DNA of 64,000 nt from Gnetum montanum (taxonomy: Eukaryota; Streptophyta; Gnetopsida; Gnetales; Gnetaceae): assembly GCA_015680685.1 (NCBI GenBank), contig MNCI01022151.1:638376-702375 (forward strand). Reading direction: 5' to 3'. The notes beneath the pieces were generated by a model, which ran no database searches, was not told the origin of the DNA, and worked only from the letters and a program-made list of their open reading frames with translations. Below are positions 10,371 to 22,971 of the stretch, in pieces (position 1 is the stretch's first letter; the number at the start of each line of letters is the position of its first letter). The position numbers and the translations under genes are program-made.

Positions 10371-13300
10371 AGGAATGAATTCACATTTTGATTGATGGAG
10401 GAGCCCAAGAAAATGTTATTTCTTTTAGGGTAGTTGCTAGATTAGGTTTGGTAACTAATCCTCATCTAAGACCTTATAAATTGCATTGGTTATCTAGAGC
10501 TTTTTTCCATGTGAGGGAACAATGTACCTTGAAATTTAAAATTGGAAGTTTTCATAATTTTGTGAAGTGTGATGTGCTTCCAATAGATTGTGCAGATGTA
10601 ATTCTTGGTAGAACTTGAAATTTTGACAATGGTACTCAGTTTGATTGAGCAAGAAATATGTGGAGTGTTGCTAGACTTATCCATGATTTTATTCTTATGA
10701 TAGTTGAACAAGTGAGGTAGCAAAGCTCACTTAATGCTTCCTTAATCCTTCTAGGAGATAGAGAATATATTTAGGAACATGATGAAACTTGTTTTGTTTT
10801 TGTTATTATGATAATAGTTACTACTAATCACGATGATGTGCAAGTTGCAATTCCTATAAGTATGCTAGGCTGGAAGACAAAATTTCCCAAGGTGTTCAAG
10901 GTGGAATTAGATGGACTACAACTAATGAGGAATGTACAACATTAGATTGACTTCATTCTTGGTGCTACCATTCCAAATAAGAGAGCTTACTAGATGGTAC
11001 CAAATCAAAGGGCTGAATTGCAAAGGTAAGTAGAGGGGTTATTTTCAAATGACTTCATGAGGGAATCCATTTCACTTTGTGTAGTTCTAGTGATGATAGT
11101 ACCAAATAAGGACAATAATGAATGGAGAATGTGCATTGGTTCTAGGTCAATTAATAGGATAACATAGAGGTATAGCTTTTCTATTTCAAGGATGGATGAT
11201 ATCCTTGATGTCCTTACTAATGCTAAAATGTTTCGTAAAATTGATTAGAAGAGTGGTTACCATCAAATCAGAATTAGGGCTAGCGATAACTGGAAAACAA
11301 CTTTCAAAACACCACATGGATTATTTTAATGGTTGGTGATGCTGTTTTGGCTAATGAATGTACCTACTACATTCATGAGGTTGATGCATGATGTATTAAA
11401 GGACTTGATAGCTAAGTGTTGCACTATCTTTTTAAAGGATGTTTTTGTTTGTAGCTCTAATGAGGAAGAGCACTTAGATCACTTAAGGATGATGTGTCTT
11501 AAGTTGGCGAAGACATAGCTAGTGATCAACATGAAGAAAAGTCATTTCTTCAAGAGGAAAATCACATATTTTTGACATGTGGTTTCTAAAAACTAGATTC
11601 AGATGGAAGCTACCAAGGTGAAGGCTATTAGGGATTGGTCAACCCCTAAGAATGTTGGGGAGGTAGGATCATTCCTTAGTTTAGTAGGTTTTTATAGATG
11701 GTTCATCAAAAAATTTAGTGACATTTCCTAACTAATGTTTGCTTTGTTGAAGAAAAATAAGGAATTTAGATGGGATAATGAAACACAAGGGAACTTTGAC
11801 TTGTTAAAAAGAAAAGATTACTAGTAAATTGGCACTTGTAATTCCATATTTTCAGAAGATTTTTTAGGTGGAGGTGAATGCAAGGGAACTTGTCATTGGT
11901 GGGGTACTTTGACAAGAAGGTAGGCCTACTGCTTTTTTTTTTCAAAAAATTTGAATGAGTTAAGGTAAAAATATAGCATACATAAGGAGTAGTCATATGC
12001 TATTCTTTAAGTAATCAAGCTTTGAAGGCATTACTTATTTCCCAAGGAATTCACTTTGATGAAGAACCATAAAGCACTTCAATTTCTAAAATCTAAAAAG
12101 AAGTTGAGTGCAAAGAAAATTAAGGTCGTTGCACAGTTACAGGAATTTAATTTTGTGCTAAAGCACAAAAGTTGGAAAGCTAATGTGGTGTATGATGCAT
12201 TATCCAAGGTGCATGTGGTAAATTTCAACATACCTCATATGGAAGATATGTGTGATTTTGCTTCTTTGTATGAGCATGATGTTGATTTTGGGTAAGTTTG
12301 GAGGTGCCTTAAAGAATCATTAATGAATAGTATAGACTAATGGAGGAAATATCACATTCAAGATGAACTATTATTTAAGAATGAAAAGGTATGTGTTCCT
12401 AATTGTGATTTTAGAAAAAATATTTTGTTTGAAAAGCATTATAGTGACACGGTAGGTAACATGAGAAAGGATAAAACATTAGAACTTATGAGTAAAACAC
12501 TATTTTTGCCTAGTATGGCAACAAAAATTTTAAAATTTATGGAGTGCTTAACATGTTAGAAGTTCAAAGAAGGTAAAGGTATGGATGGATACTATATGCC
12601 TTTGCCAATTCTTAAAGGTCCATGAGAAAGTGTGTCCATGAAATTTATAAGTGGTATTTCAAAGATCAAAAGTGGAATGATGCAATTTTTGTTATTGTGG
12701 ATAGGTTCTCAAAGATGACATATTTTATTCCATGGTAGATGGAAAGTGATGCTTCTGATGTTACAAATTCATTTTTCTAACATGTTGTGAAGTTGCATGG
12801 TATTCCTTTGAATATTGTTAGTGATAAAGACTCCAAGTTTACAAGTCCTTTTTGGAGGTCCCTTTGGTAGATTTTAGGAAAAAATTTGAAGTTTTCTAGT
12901 GCATATCATCCACAATCGAATGGTTAAATGAAGGTGGTAAATAAATCTTTGCTAAAGATATTGAGATGTTTGTGTGATGAACAATCAAATAGGTGAAAAA
13001 ACGTAATGTGTTATGTTGAGTTTTCATATAATAATGCTTTTCATATTGCTATTGGTAAAAGCCCATTTCAGGTGAACTATGAGTTTTGTCCAAAGATGGT
13101 GGACACTTTGAAGAGCTTTTATAGTAAAGCTTAATTTAGTGTTGATTTTGTGCAAGAGATGAGGGATCTCTATGCATAAGTAAAATAAAATCTTGAGAAG
13201 AAGGCTGAAGAGAAAGTCCTCAAGAAAAAATGAGAACAAATGGAAGCCTAATTTTTCTATTGATGACTTGGTTTGGATGCACTTGAAGAAGAAGTGATTG

Positions 13301-13505
13301 AGAGATATTAACTTCTCAAAATTGAAAGCCAAGAAGATGGGGCCATTCAAAATCCAGGCTAAAATTAATGATAATGCTTTTGAAATTGATTTATCAAATG
13401 ATGTTGGTATGTATTTTATATTTAATGTTTCACATCTTATGCACTATCCTAGACTAGCTAATGAAAAGATCATGCAGAGTAGCATTGATGAGTTAAAGAG
13501 GACTA
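10371..13505 (+). pseudogene. pol: Chromovirus pol of B (protease, RT, RNase H, integrase), decayed
   Basis: Protease (about 10385-10620) has LIDGGAQENVIS in place of the usual D(S/T)G, and ends VILGRT. RT (about 10880-11750) has VVLVMIVPNKDN, SGYHQIRI, and the active-site region FLKDVFVCSSNEEEHLDHLR, where YIDDILVYS is usual, so the catalytic Asp pair is damaged. RNase H is at about 11770-12240. Integrase (about 12300-13505) has VDRFSKMTYF, SDKDSKF and AYHPQSNG; the usual catalytic Glu after PQSNG is not seen. The GPY/F-like C-terminal module (KMGPFKIQAKINDNAFEIDL) is at 13330-13400. Stops are scattered. Confidence 0.87.
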
Positions 13506-13700
13506 TTGAATAATCCAAGCCTTTAATGGATAAAAAGGTAATTTTACTCAAGTAGAGGGAAGCTTCTAGCACTTAAGGAGTCAATAGGAATGAATATTTG
13601 ATCCATTAAAAGGATCAATCTACTAATGATGTTGTATGGGCCCATGAGGCTAAATGTGTTGAGTGGGGAATCACTTCTACCCCTACTTCATTATTCACTT
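13506..13700 (+). pseudogene. Chromodomain at the end of B integrase
   Basis: After the integrase C-terminal module the translation reads EYLIH.KDQSTNDVVWAHE, fitting a chromodomain (EYLVKWKGY...TWEPE). Element E has the same region with the Trp kept (HEYLIHWNDKSTNDIIW, near 37590-37650 on the minus strand). Chromodomains of chromoviruses bind histone marks and steer integration. It is decayed in this copy. Confidence 0.7.
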
Positions 13701-13730
13701 GAGTCCACTTTTTGAAGGGTGAAGAAATAG

Positions 13731-14725
13731 TGTAGGCACACCTCTTCTAATTTCGATGTTCTTCCCTAAGTGTGTGTTTTTACAAGCTTTCAGACACTAG
13801 AGAGACATCTTGGAAGTCCACAAGATGTCTTGGCTAAGCTTGGAAGTGACTAGGATGTCTTACTATTTAGAGTGATGTTTGGGGTGTGATATCTCACTAG
13901 AACTTGAGACATCTCAGATGAGATGTCTCCACTATGCATAAGATGTCTTAGGAAAGACATCTTACAAGTGGATCAGATGTGTTAGCTTCTAAGAGAGACG
14001 TCTTGAAAAAATATTGGATGTCTTGGCCAATAGATGGGTTCTTGTAGGAGACATGTTAGCAAGGTTAGAGTCAATTTGTAGGGATGGGGAAACTTTCAAA
14101 AACACCCATCCCAATTTGGGAAATAGCTACAATGTGATGAAACAGGATGGAAACAGCTGAGAATAAGGTGAAAAGACTTGAAAACATATTCTAAACCTCA
14201 AGTTGAGTTGATGAAAGGTTTCTAGGATTCCTATCTTCTAGCTTGACATAAGTATTAATGTATTCAACATTATTAATACCATGGGTAAGAAAAAGAGCTC
14301 TTAAGAGTGGAGAGCTCAACAAGAGAGAGCAGGTGAGCACATTGGATGAGTGCAATTGGTGATTATAGCTCCAAGATCAACTTATGATGTGTTGGTCTTT
14401 GTGATCTTTTCTCTTGTCTCTTAGTTGTGAGTTGAGATCTTAGTCTTGGGTTGTGGAAGAGATTTGCTATTGATTGTGTCTTGCATTGAGAATAGTTATT
14501 TTGTGGTTGTAGAGCCTCATGTTCTACAACATCATTTGCATATGACAAGTTTTAGATATTTGTGGATTATGGGAACTTGATTGTAATATTCTAATTACAT
14601 TAATTGAAGATAGCTAATTTTCTTATTTTCAAGCAATCATTTTTGTCTTTGCCTAATATTTGGATTAAGTACTTGAATATGATTATTTGTGAAGTGAATC
14701 TACTTCAAACTACTACTTATGTAGA
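13731..14725 (+). repeat. 3' LTR of chromovirus B
   Basis: It starts TGTAGGCACACC after a purine-rich GAAGGGTGAAGAAATAG. It matches E's LTRs on the minus strand (36595-37504 and 43078-43677). U3 holds a dense cluster of GACATCT/AGATGTC repeats (13805-14050). The 3' boundary, near 14725, is estimated from where similarity to E's LTRs stops. Confidence 0.8.
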
Positions 14726-14729
14726 TTAC

Positions 14730-17159
14730 CTTATTAGAGATGTGGGTTATTGAATGGAGAATGATTGAGCTTCCTATTCCTTAATGGAAGGTTGATCTCC
14801 TCCTTTTTCTCTTTCTCTAGGCCTCTTCTAGCAAGGTTTTGATGCCCTATGGCTTTAGGAATTCTTTTTAGAGACATCTACAATCATTATTAATGTCATG
14901 AATACCCAAAAATTTGGAAAAAATTTCCATTTATTGATATCCATTTTTTGGATTTTAGGTTTTAATCAAAAATATAAAATATGATAGATATTATTTTTAA
15001 TGGGATTGTAGGGTTAGAAATTTTGTTAGTTAGAAAAAGCCCTAATTTTAAATTTTCTAGAATTAAAGAATGTTTACAAATTAATATTTCAAAAATTTTA
15101 TCCTAATTGGTTAATTTAGGCTCATTCACAATTTTGCAACATTTCTAGAAGAAATAATTTTTGAATTTGATGACATTAATTAAATTAATTGGATTAGCAA
15201 TCCTATATTATCATGAAATTGTAAAAATTATTATATTTTTAATCAAAAAATCCAAAATATTCAAGTGTTTATAGACATTCCAAAAATTACCCAACATTTT
15301 TCCCATGATAGAGAAGCTTTCTCTAGGAGCTTCAAAATTCAAGAATGATCAAATTTAGGTGTGAAATGTAGAAGATATGGCTCTTGGAAAATGCTTTGAT
15401 AGAAAAGAGACATAAAATCCTTGTCTATTTTAACCAAAAATGAAACATTTTCTTAATTCTTGATGCATATATATAATTTTTTATAAGGGTGACATTGTAT
15501 CTACAATATTGTAGATGTAATATCATAGTTGATATGGTATTGTGTCTACGATATTACCGTAGAAAAATTCAAAATATTCACTTGATTGTGGGAAAAAAGA
15601 TTAGCAATTTTTGATTTTTTGAATGTCTAAGATATCTAAAGTGGTCTAGTAAAAGAATGAAGCTTAGGATTAATTAAATTATCCATGGAATATGAAAAAT
15701 GATGAAATTCAATTTGCTTGGGTAACTTAGAATATACATGGTCAATGACTAGTGATGGTAGAAATTATTAAGTATATGAATTAATAAAGGATCAATGAAT
15801 GATATTAAAGATGATATAGCAACTAAAATATGCAACATGAAGTGGAATTGGTTTTCAATTATCGAATACTAGAGTTATATAAGTGCATCGTTCCTAAAGC
15901 AGGCTCCTGCCCTTAATGCCCTTGTATAATCACTCCTGCAAATATTTGTAGAAACTTAAGGAATTAAACATGAATCATGCCTGTGTTTCAATGCATACTT
16001 GTTAGAATTGGCCTAGCAAGAAAACAACACTATGTTATAGGAAATTATCAAATTTTAATTATATGAAATGGTAAAAGAATGGATGGGAGAAAATGAGACA
16101 TGAGGTATCTTACCACAGTCATAATGAATTATGTGTGTGGGACATTGTTAAAGTGATAAATATACCTTTTTGTCTAGGTTTCAAACCAAGTCCATACCAC
16201 TTACTAGTGACATCATATCATGTCATCTTGGGCTATCAACCACAAGACTAATCACAATCATATGGCAATATCATTATTTACATGAATAGCATAGGTAGTA
16301 GAATGGATACTTATGTAATTATAACATTTTTATATTTTTGCATATCTTGGCCATTAGTTAGAGGGGTGTCTTCATGCATGGGTAACATATCTTTCTAGCC
16401 CCATATCCAATTCTAATTCCATTAGAAGTGTAGCTTCAAGTATGAGTAATGTGTCTTTCCAATGGTACCCTAAGAATGTTTATTATGTATACCAATTAAT
16501 TTGTTGTATAAACCTTACCAAAGGACTATCTTTAGGAATGGGTAATATGTCTTTCCAATGTTATAATAAGGCAATAACTATTATTTTAAGAACAACCTTT
16601 CATTTTAAAAAATATTTGAGTAATAATATGACCACAAGGAGGATTGGACTCATACAAGAAGTTTAAGGAATCAACAAATCTTCTTGATGTTACATCCTTT
16701 TTCTAGTCTCTTAGGTCTTTTCCTTTTTTTCAAGGCATAATGATGATGATTGAATTTTAGGTTTAAGTAATAAAAATTACATTATGCACATGGTAAGAAT
16801 CTCTTATTATTGAAAATGAGGAAAATGGATGATGTAGTTTCACTACATATGTAATTCATCCTTCAATAATTCAATTACATATGGTTAAATTATCTTTGTA
16901 TAGATAAAATCTTGCTTATTATTGAGATTCTTATCAGTAAAAATGACAAGGAAATATATAATTTAGAATTAAAATATTCAATGTATAGAAAAATATATAA
17001 AGAATAAAAGATATAAAAGAATAGAAAAATGTATAAAGAAATGGAAAAAGATATTAAAGAATTAGAAAAATATGAGAAAGAAATAACAAAAGGAATTCAC
17101 AAGGCCTAAGCCTTACAAGTAACTCCCTCATAACTATTCTTGAAGGAGGAAACAAAGAA
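14730..17159 (-). other. Spacer region of element D, AT-rich, non-coding
   Basis: No ORF is credible. Landmarks tie it to D: the conserved block at about 16355-16440 (-), and a stretch at 15330-15420 aligned to the sequence around the splice donor of A. Around 15460-15560 there is TATA-like TATATATA and a U3-like set of short repeats, including an 18-bp perfect palindrome at 15499-15516. TAATATGTCTTTCCAATG-like motifs recur at 16379, 16444 and 16540. Sequence left of about 15300 is unassigned. Confidence 0.5.
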
Positions 17160-20100
17160 GATTGAATAGGTTTAATTCTTAGGAAAGAAAATGATAGACT
17201 CTACCAATGGCTAAAGCTGATTGAAAGGTTTAAACTATTAGATATTGATAAGTTGTTGTGGGCTATTAGAATGATAGATTTGCATGGTGCTAGATTGATA
17301 CATAACATGGATGGTATAGGATCCTTCTCATAATATCTAAAACTTTATCATCTAGTATCAAATCCTTGCATCATGTCAACAGTTGATGTTTTTGTTATGG
17401 ATCTCATTGAACATTTGAGCTAATAATTGATTTTCATCCAATAGGTTAAGGTTCATTTGGTGAAATCCCTTGTATGCTATTTTCAAATGATATTATATTG
17501 GTGAATATAGCTAAAGAAAATATTGCTACTAAAATAGAGAAGTGGAACCAGGTCCTAGAATCAAAAAGCATAAAAATTAGCAAAAGTAAGATAGAATATA
17601 TGGAATGTGATTTTAATAATAATATAAAAAGTGATGAAATACAAGTGATAATTTAAGGGGGAAAAATCCCTCACTACCAATAGTTTTGCTAGCTAGGATT
17701 AATCCTCCAATTAGATAGTGAAACTGATAAAGATATCAAAAATAAAATTCATGTAGGATAGTCAAAATGAAGATAGGCTAGTGGTGTTCTTTGTGATAGA
17801 AGAATACTGATAAAATTAAGAGGATATTTTATAAGATAGAAATTAGGCATACTATCTTATATGGTGCTAATGTTGGATAGTACAAAAGAGGAATAAATAA
17901 TAAATTAGTATGGTAGAAATGCGAATGCTTCAATGGATGTTGAATGCCACTAGAAGAGATAAACTACATAATATAGACATTAGAGGAAGAATTCAAGTGA
18001 ATTGTATTTCAAATAAGTCATAAGAATGGAGGCTTAGATGGTTTGGACATGTGTAAAGAAGATCAAAGAATGATCCTAAAAAAAAGGTTGCTACATCACT
18101 ATTTTAAGAAATCCACAAAAAGGAAGATCAAAGAAGATATAGGAAGAAATGACTAAAGATGATTTAAAGAAACTTCAAATAAATAAAGATCCAGCTCTTC
18201 ATAGAGGTAAATGGTAAAAAAAAAACTTATGTAGCCAACCCCATTTTGTTGAATAAGACTAGGATGATGATGATGAGGAGGAGGAGGTTAAGGTTCATTA
18301 GGAGTGCTTTCTAGGTGAAAACTATATTTAAATCTAGAGAATAGGCTATAGTTAGGGTATGAATTTTTGCTTAAATTAGTAAAGTGGATAAGTTGCCATA
18401 TATAAGTTCATATGGTAAATGTCCTATAGGAAGCCTTCAAGTTTATTGTTATACTCAAATAACGTTGTTAAGCTTAATACTCTAGTCCTTCCTATACCTA
18501 CTAATAGTTTGAGTTAGAGTTCAAGTGATTTCTTTGTTAGTTACTTTAGCTTGACCATTCTTTTGGGGATGATATGGTGTTCTCAGTTTATGGTTAATCT
18601 CAAGATGTTACATTAATTCATAAAATGTAGCTCTAGTGAAGTGTGTTCTATTATCTAAAATTAATACTCTTCATACACATAATCATCTATTTACTACATG
18701 TTGTTGAAAAAACTTAGTTGTTGAGGTTGATTTGTAATATTTTACTATAGCTACTTTTTCCCATTTTTTACAATAATTAATGACTATAATTATATATGAC
18801 TTTCTATTTAACATTGGTGTAATGGATCCTATAAAATCAACTAGATCTCAAAAGGTTCAAATGGCTAGATCCATTGTGGTGGCCTCTTATTCTTTGCTAT
18901 CATTCCTCCATTTTTCTAGCATCTTTCACAAGATTCTACAAATAGATATATGTCCTTGAATATGATGGATAAAAGTAATCTATCATTAGGAGTTTTATAG
19001 CTATTCTAATTCCTACATAATCATCACCACATGGTCTCTCATATGCATCTTATAGAACTTGTTTTTGACTTTCTTATGGGATATATCATTGAATTAATCC
19101 ATCAATCCAATCTTATAGAGATTATTTATGAATTTTAATGAACTATTTTACTTAATTATTTTTATTACATTTAATAAGTATTCCTTGTGAAGTTAGATGA
19201 GCCATATAAATTGTTAACCAAGACTTTGTTGTCGAATCTAGAACTGTTTCAGATTTTGTATATAATAATTCATTAGGAAATTCATCTGATATTGGTTCTT
19301 CATCATCTTTTGATTATCATATTAATCTTGATAATTGATCAAAAACTACATTTTATGGGCATTTTTTATTGATTATAGTGATTTTGAATTCCTATAAGAT
19401 CATGAGCTACCTTTGAGCTTATCACTAGTTTATTCTTTAGAAAACTGCTTGCACTATGGTTCGTGTAAATGTATACAAGATAACTAAGCATATAGTTTCA
19501 AAATATTTCCAATGCATACATCACAACCATCAACTTTATTTCCATAGTGGTGTAGTTAAGCTATGCTTCAACAATACTATGGTTGATACAATGAATATAG
19601 TGAGGCTTTTTTCGAACATCTAACTAAGTAAGCACTACTCTTAATATATAGTTAAAAGCATCTATCATAATGTGAAAAGGTTATGACCAATGTAAAGACA
19701 TTAAGATTGGAATTTCAATTAAATTTTGTTTTAGGCTCTTAAATGCCTTTTCACACTTCTCTAACCAAAAAAATAATGCATCTTGCTTTATCAGTTTCAT
19801 TAGAGGTTTTGCCATTTTTGAGAAATTCTTACTAAATATTGGATAATATCCTATATGAACAAGGAAAGATCTAATATTATTAACGATATGTCATTTCTAG
19901 GTTATGCTTTAGATGACTCTTATTTTATTGGAGTCCACCTCAAGTTCTTTGTTTGAAACTTTATAACCTAGAACTATTCCTTCCTGGACCATCAAGTGAT
20001 TCTTTTGCCAATTTAGCTTTAAATTTATCACTAAACACCTTTTTAGAACTTCCTCCAGGTTTAGAGATTGCTTAAGGTTAGCTCCATAAGTGAGGAAATC

Positions 20101-20600
20101 ATTTATAAATACTTCAACTTTGTTACTAATTTGCTTTTTAAAAATACTAAGGATAAGTCTTTGAAATGTAGCAGAAGCATTACAAACACCAAGTGACATT
20201 TATTTATAGGAAAATGTTTCTCAAGGGTTGGTAAACATGGTTTTCTCTTGATCATCAAGTGTGATACAAATATAATTTTATATGCCATAACCACCTAGAA
20301 ATCTATAGTATTGGTGTCCTACTATAGTATTTAAGACTTAGTTAACAAATTAAAAATGATCTTTAAACATTACCACATTTAATAATCGAAAGTCTATATA
20401 GACCATTAACTTGCCATCTTTCTTTGAAATAATAACTAATGGACTAATCCATTTACTGTGTGCTATTGAATAGATAAATCATGATTTAAGTAGTTTCTCC
20501 AATTCTAGCTTGACCACTTTCTTAAGCTTTAGATTCAACCATTTTTTTAAGGTTGATGATGTAACTTAACTATTAGATCTATGTAGATGCGATGTTGGCA
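17160..20600 (-). pseudogene. pol: pol of element D (RT, RNase H, integrase), decayed, split by LINE
   Basis: RT is clearest at 19909-20199: SLGVCNASATFQRLILSIF, then FINDFLTYG (from FMDDFSTYG, so one catalytic Asp has become Asn), and WQKNHLMVQEGIVLGYKVS. RNase H and integrase align position by position with C (27060-28900). The segment right of 18300 continues into 17160-17443 once the LINE is removed; both sides match 27230-27360 of C. Stops and frameshifts are numerous. Confidence 0.8.
17444..18299 (+). mobile_element. 5'-truncated RTE-type LINE with perfect 14-bp target duplication
   Basis: GGTTAAGGTTCATT occurs at 17444-17457 and again at 18286-18299, bounding an 828-bp insert. The insert encodes the end of a LINE RT: CMLFSNDIILVN (from FADD), KIEKWNQVLESKSIKISKSK, ASGVLCDRRI, a region matching LRWFGHV near 18030, then a basic C-terminus. 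The 3' end is CCCATTTTGTTG...AGGATGATGATGA, a short microsatellite-type tail without poly(A), as in plant RTE elements. It sits in D's integrase and is younger than D. It is decayed. Confidence 0.88.
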
Positions 20601-22357
20601 AATACATACATCTATTCTTGTTATTTCATTGTTAGATCATGCAAAGGTTGTTGGGCATTTATTTAAACCTCAAGTAGTTTTTTCTTTTTTCCTTTATCAA
20701 GATTGACATTGATACTTGCCAGTTTTTCACTATAGAAATGCATATTCTAGTGTATCCAATAGTATCTTTAGTTCTAAGGGTTATGGTTTAAAATTATTAG
20801 GATTTTTTAGCTTTTCACATTTGATATCTTCTTCTTGTTAAAACTCTATGAAGGAAAGTTTCCTTATTAATTATTCCATATTATCTATTTTTTCAACATA
20901 GGCCCTTGTGATTCTTTCAATTGGTTCCATGCATATGTTTAATCTAGATTCTATCTTATTAATTAGCCATTGGGTGCCTTCCTATTTTGTAGCTATTACA
21001 TATAGATACTATTGTATACACATATCTTCTCTACATACTTTGCATATTAGGATGTTGTCTCTTCTTACTGTCTATGCTTTTTGCATGCAATTACACTTTG
21101 TATCGCTATATGTGATGCATTGAACTCATTATCTCTATATGAATTGTTTTTCATCTTTCTTGGAAATTTCCAAGGATAAGTCTCTTATTCCTAGCTTAGC
21201 ATCAATTGTGCTAAGCCATGTCCTTTTCATAATAATAGGAAAGTTTTCTTTATTCTTCCCTACATGAATAACTAAGAAGTTTGCAAGATATGACTAGTCA
21301 CTAATGGTAATCATGATGTCCTCTACTTATCCAAGTGAGATAGCAATAGACTTGTTTACAAGCTCAAATCTAATGTTACTATTATTTAATGGAGGTAGAT
21401 TTCAAGCCTTATACATATAATAGGAAATAAGATTTACCCTCAATCTTGAATCTAGCAAAGCTTTACTTTGTGTGTTTTCTACTATTTAGAGATAGATTAA
21501 AGGACTTCTTGGGTTTGTTTATTTTTTGGGAAATTCTATTACCTTAAGGTAGTGACTCACTATCTATGTGAGCATGATAGTGGTAAGATTCTTGTTGGGT
21601 GGTGGTTGAAGCATGATATTTTTATGAGGTTTTAGCATGAGAAGAATAGAATTAGGTGGAGCTTCTATCCTTCCAACCTTTTCTATAATTGTTTTGAAGA
21701 AAGGATATTTTTTTTATTTTGGTTCACAAGTATTGATAATGTCCTCTTTTTGTGTACTAACTACCCTAATTGCAGTCTTTTGATGTGGTTGTGTTGGCAA
21801 TTCTCATTGTATAATTGGTATTGACATTGACAATAATGGATTATGATTTGGATAAGGGTGAGGTGTAATTGGATGTGATATGTAGGATGGTGATTTTGCA
21901 CGTGGGGTTGTAGGCCTATGGTACTCTACTCAGTAGTAGTGAGAATAAACATGAAGAAAGATATCACTTAGAGATACTAGCTATTACAAGTAGTACTCGT
22001 AGGTATTCAGTTATTGGTAAGGATATTGCTATCTTGATGGTGACATCCCCCATTAATGTGGTTGTTTTTACTACTACTGATATTGCTCTTGTTGTTAAGG
22101 ATTATCTCCACTAAGGTAGTATTGTGGTAGATAGGATTTTCTAATGCTATCTTGTGGATAAGATAATCTCCTAGGTATCTAATTTTTAAAACATTTTGGA
22201 TTTAATACATCGACTCTAGATTCTTATAGATGGATCATAATAGAAAAACATCCCTTTGGATGTTCATACTAGTACATATCACATCCATTTTCTTCTTTAG
22301 AGCTTGAATTCAAAACGTCTTCTACAACAACAAATTTTTCTTTATTCTTATATTTTT
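20601..22357 (-). pseudogene. Protease and 3' part of gag of element D
   Basis: Protease at 21130-21520 reads ALLDS followed by VNLIS and later NFLVI and FPIIMKRTWLSTIDA; the Gly of the DSG motif is replaced. The linker to RT is 20600-21130. Gag C-terminal sequence, Tyr/Gln/Pro-rich when read in its mixed frames, occupies about 21560-22357 and continues across element C at 34142. The single-frame ORF at 20908-21123 on the plus strand is a chance antisense frame. Confidence 0.65.
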
Positions 22358-22362
22358 CACAT

Positions 22363-22541
22363 TGATGAGTGGTTGAGTACCCCTATGCTCAACCATATGA
22401 ATCACGAAGCATTCAGGAGTGATCTAATCAAATTCCATGGACTCTAAGTCTTCTAGTACACTAGTCTTCTAAGAAGAGAACTTTGCCCTAAGAGGTGTTT
22501 GTTGTCTTCTCAATTACACTTGTGATGCACAAAGGTATGGT
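22363..22541 (-). repeat. 3' LTR end of element C (partial)
   Basis: The plus strand reads TGATGAGTGGTTGAGTACCCC, the reverse of the family's LTR terminus. It matches the end of C's own 5' LTR at 33195-33370. It is cut at the N at 22542, after which the sequence is in the wrong orientation. Confidence 0.8.
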
Positions 22542-22971
22542 NAACCATAAGGACACCAAGCAAAATCTTGCAGTGGTAAACACGGAACTCAAGGTTGTCA
22601 CATAAGTACAACTACTTCAAGCATAAACATGTATTCACTTGATAATTCCAACAGTGTTATTGCTAGGTTCGCCTAGTAGCATATTGCTTGGTAATACTAG
22701 TAGTGGGTATGTGGGTTTAGGGATGTGTACGAAAAGTGGGACCAAATGCTTTTGTTAGGACCAATTAGAGATTAGTTAATTAGTTAAATTAAATTAGTTA
22801 TTAAATTACTTCATTTCTCTATTTCAAGCACTATGAACATAAAACATAAAATAATAAAAATCATATGCCTTGATTACACTTAACCATACCTTTGTGCATC
22901 ACAAGTGTAATTGAGAAGACAACAAACACCTCTTAGGGCAAAGTTCTCTTCTTAGAAGACTAGTGTACTAN
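22542..22971 (+). other. Probable misassembled LTR fragment between single Ns
   Basis: This LTR segment is bounded by N at 22542 and N at 22971 and is in plus orientation, although element C is minus. Its last 88 bp (22883-22970) are the exact reverse complement of 22454-22541. Zero divergence in a decayed repeat, ending exactly at Ns, indicates a gap-filling error. Confidence 0.8.

Larger units (their letters stand above)
9510..14725 (+). mobile_element. Element B: Ty3/gypsy chromovirus, 5' part displaced left of window by element A
   Basis: The order is gag with CCHC zinc knuckle, protease, RT, RNase H, integrase, C-terminal chromodomain and 3' LTR. Element A sits in its gag, so the 5' LTR and gag start are beyond the left edge. 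It is the same family as E (36595-43677, -), with collinear alignment along the whole length. The right boundary is approximate because the LTR end is not sharp. Confidence 0.88.
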
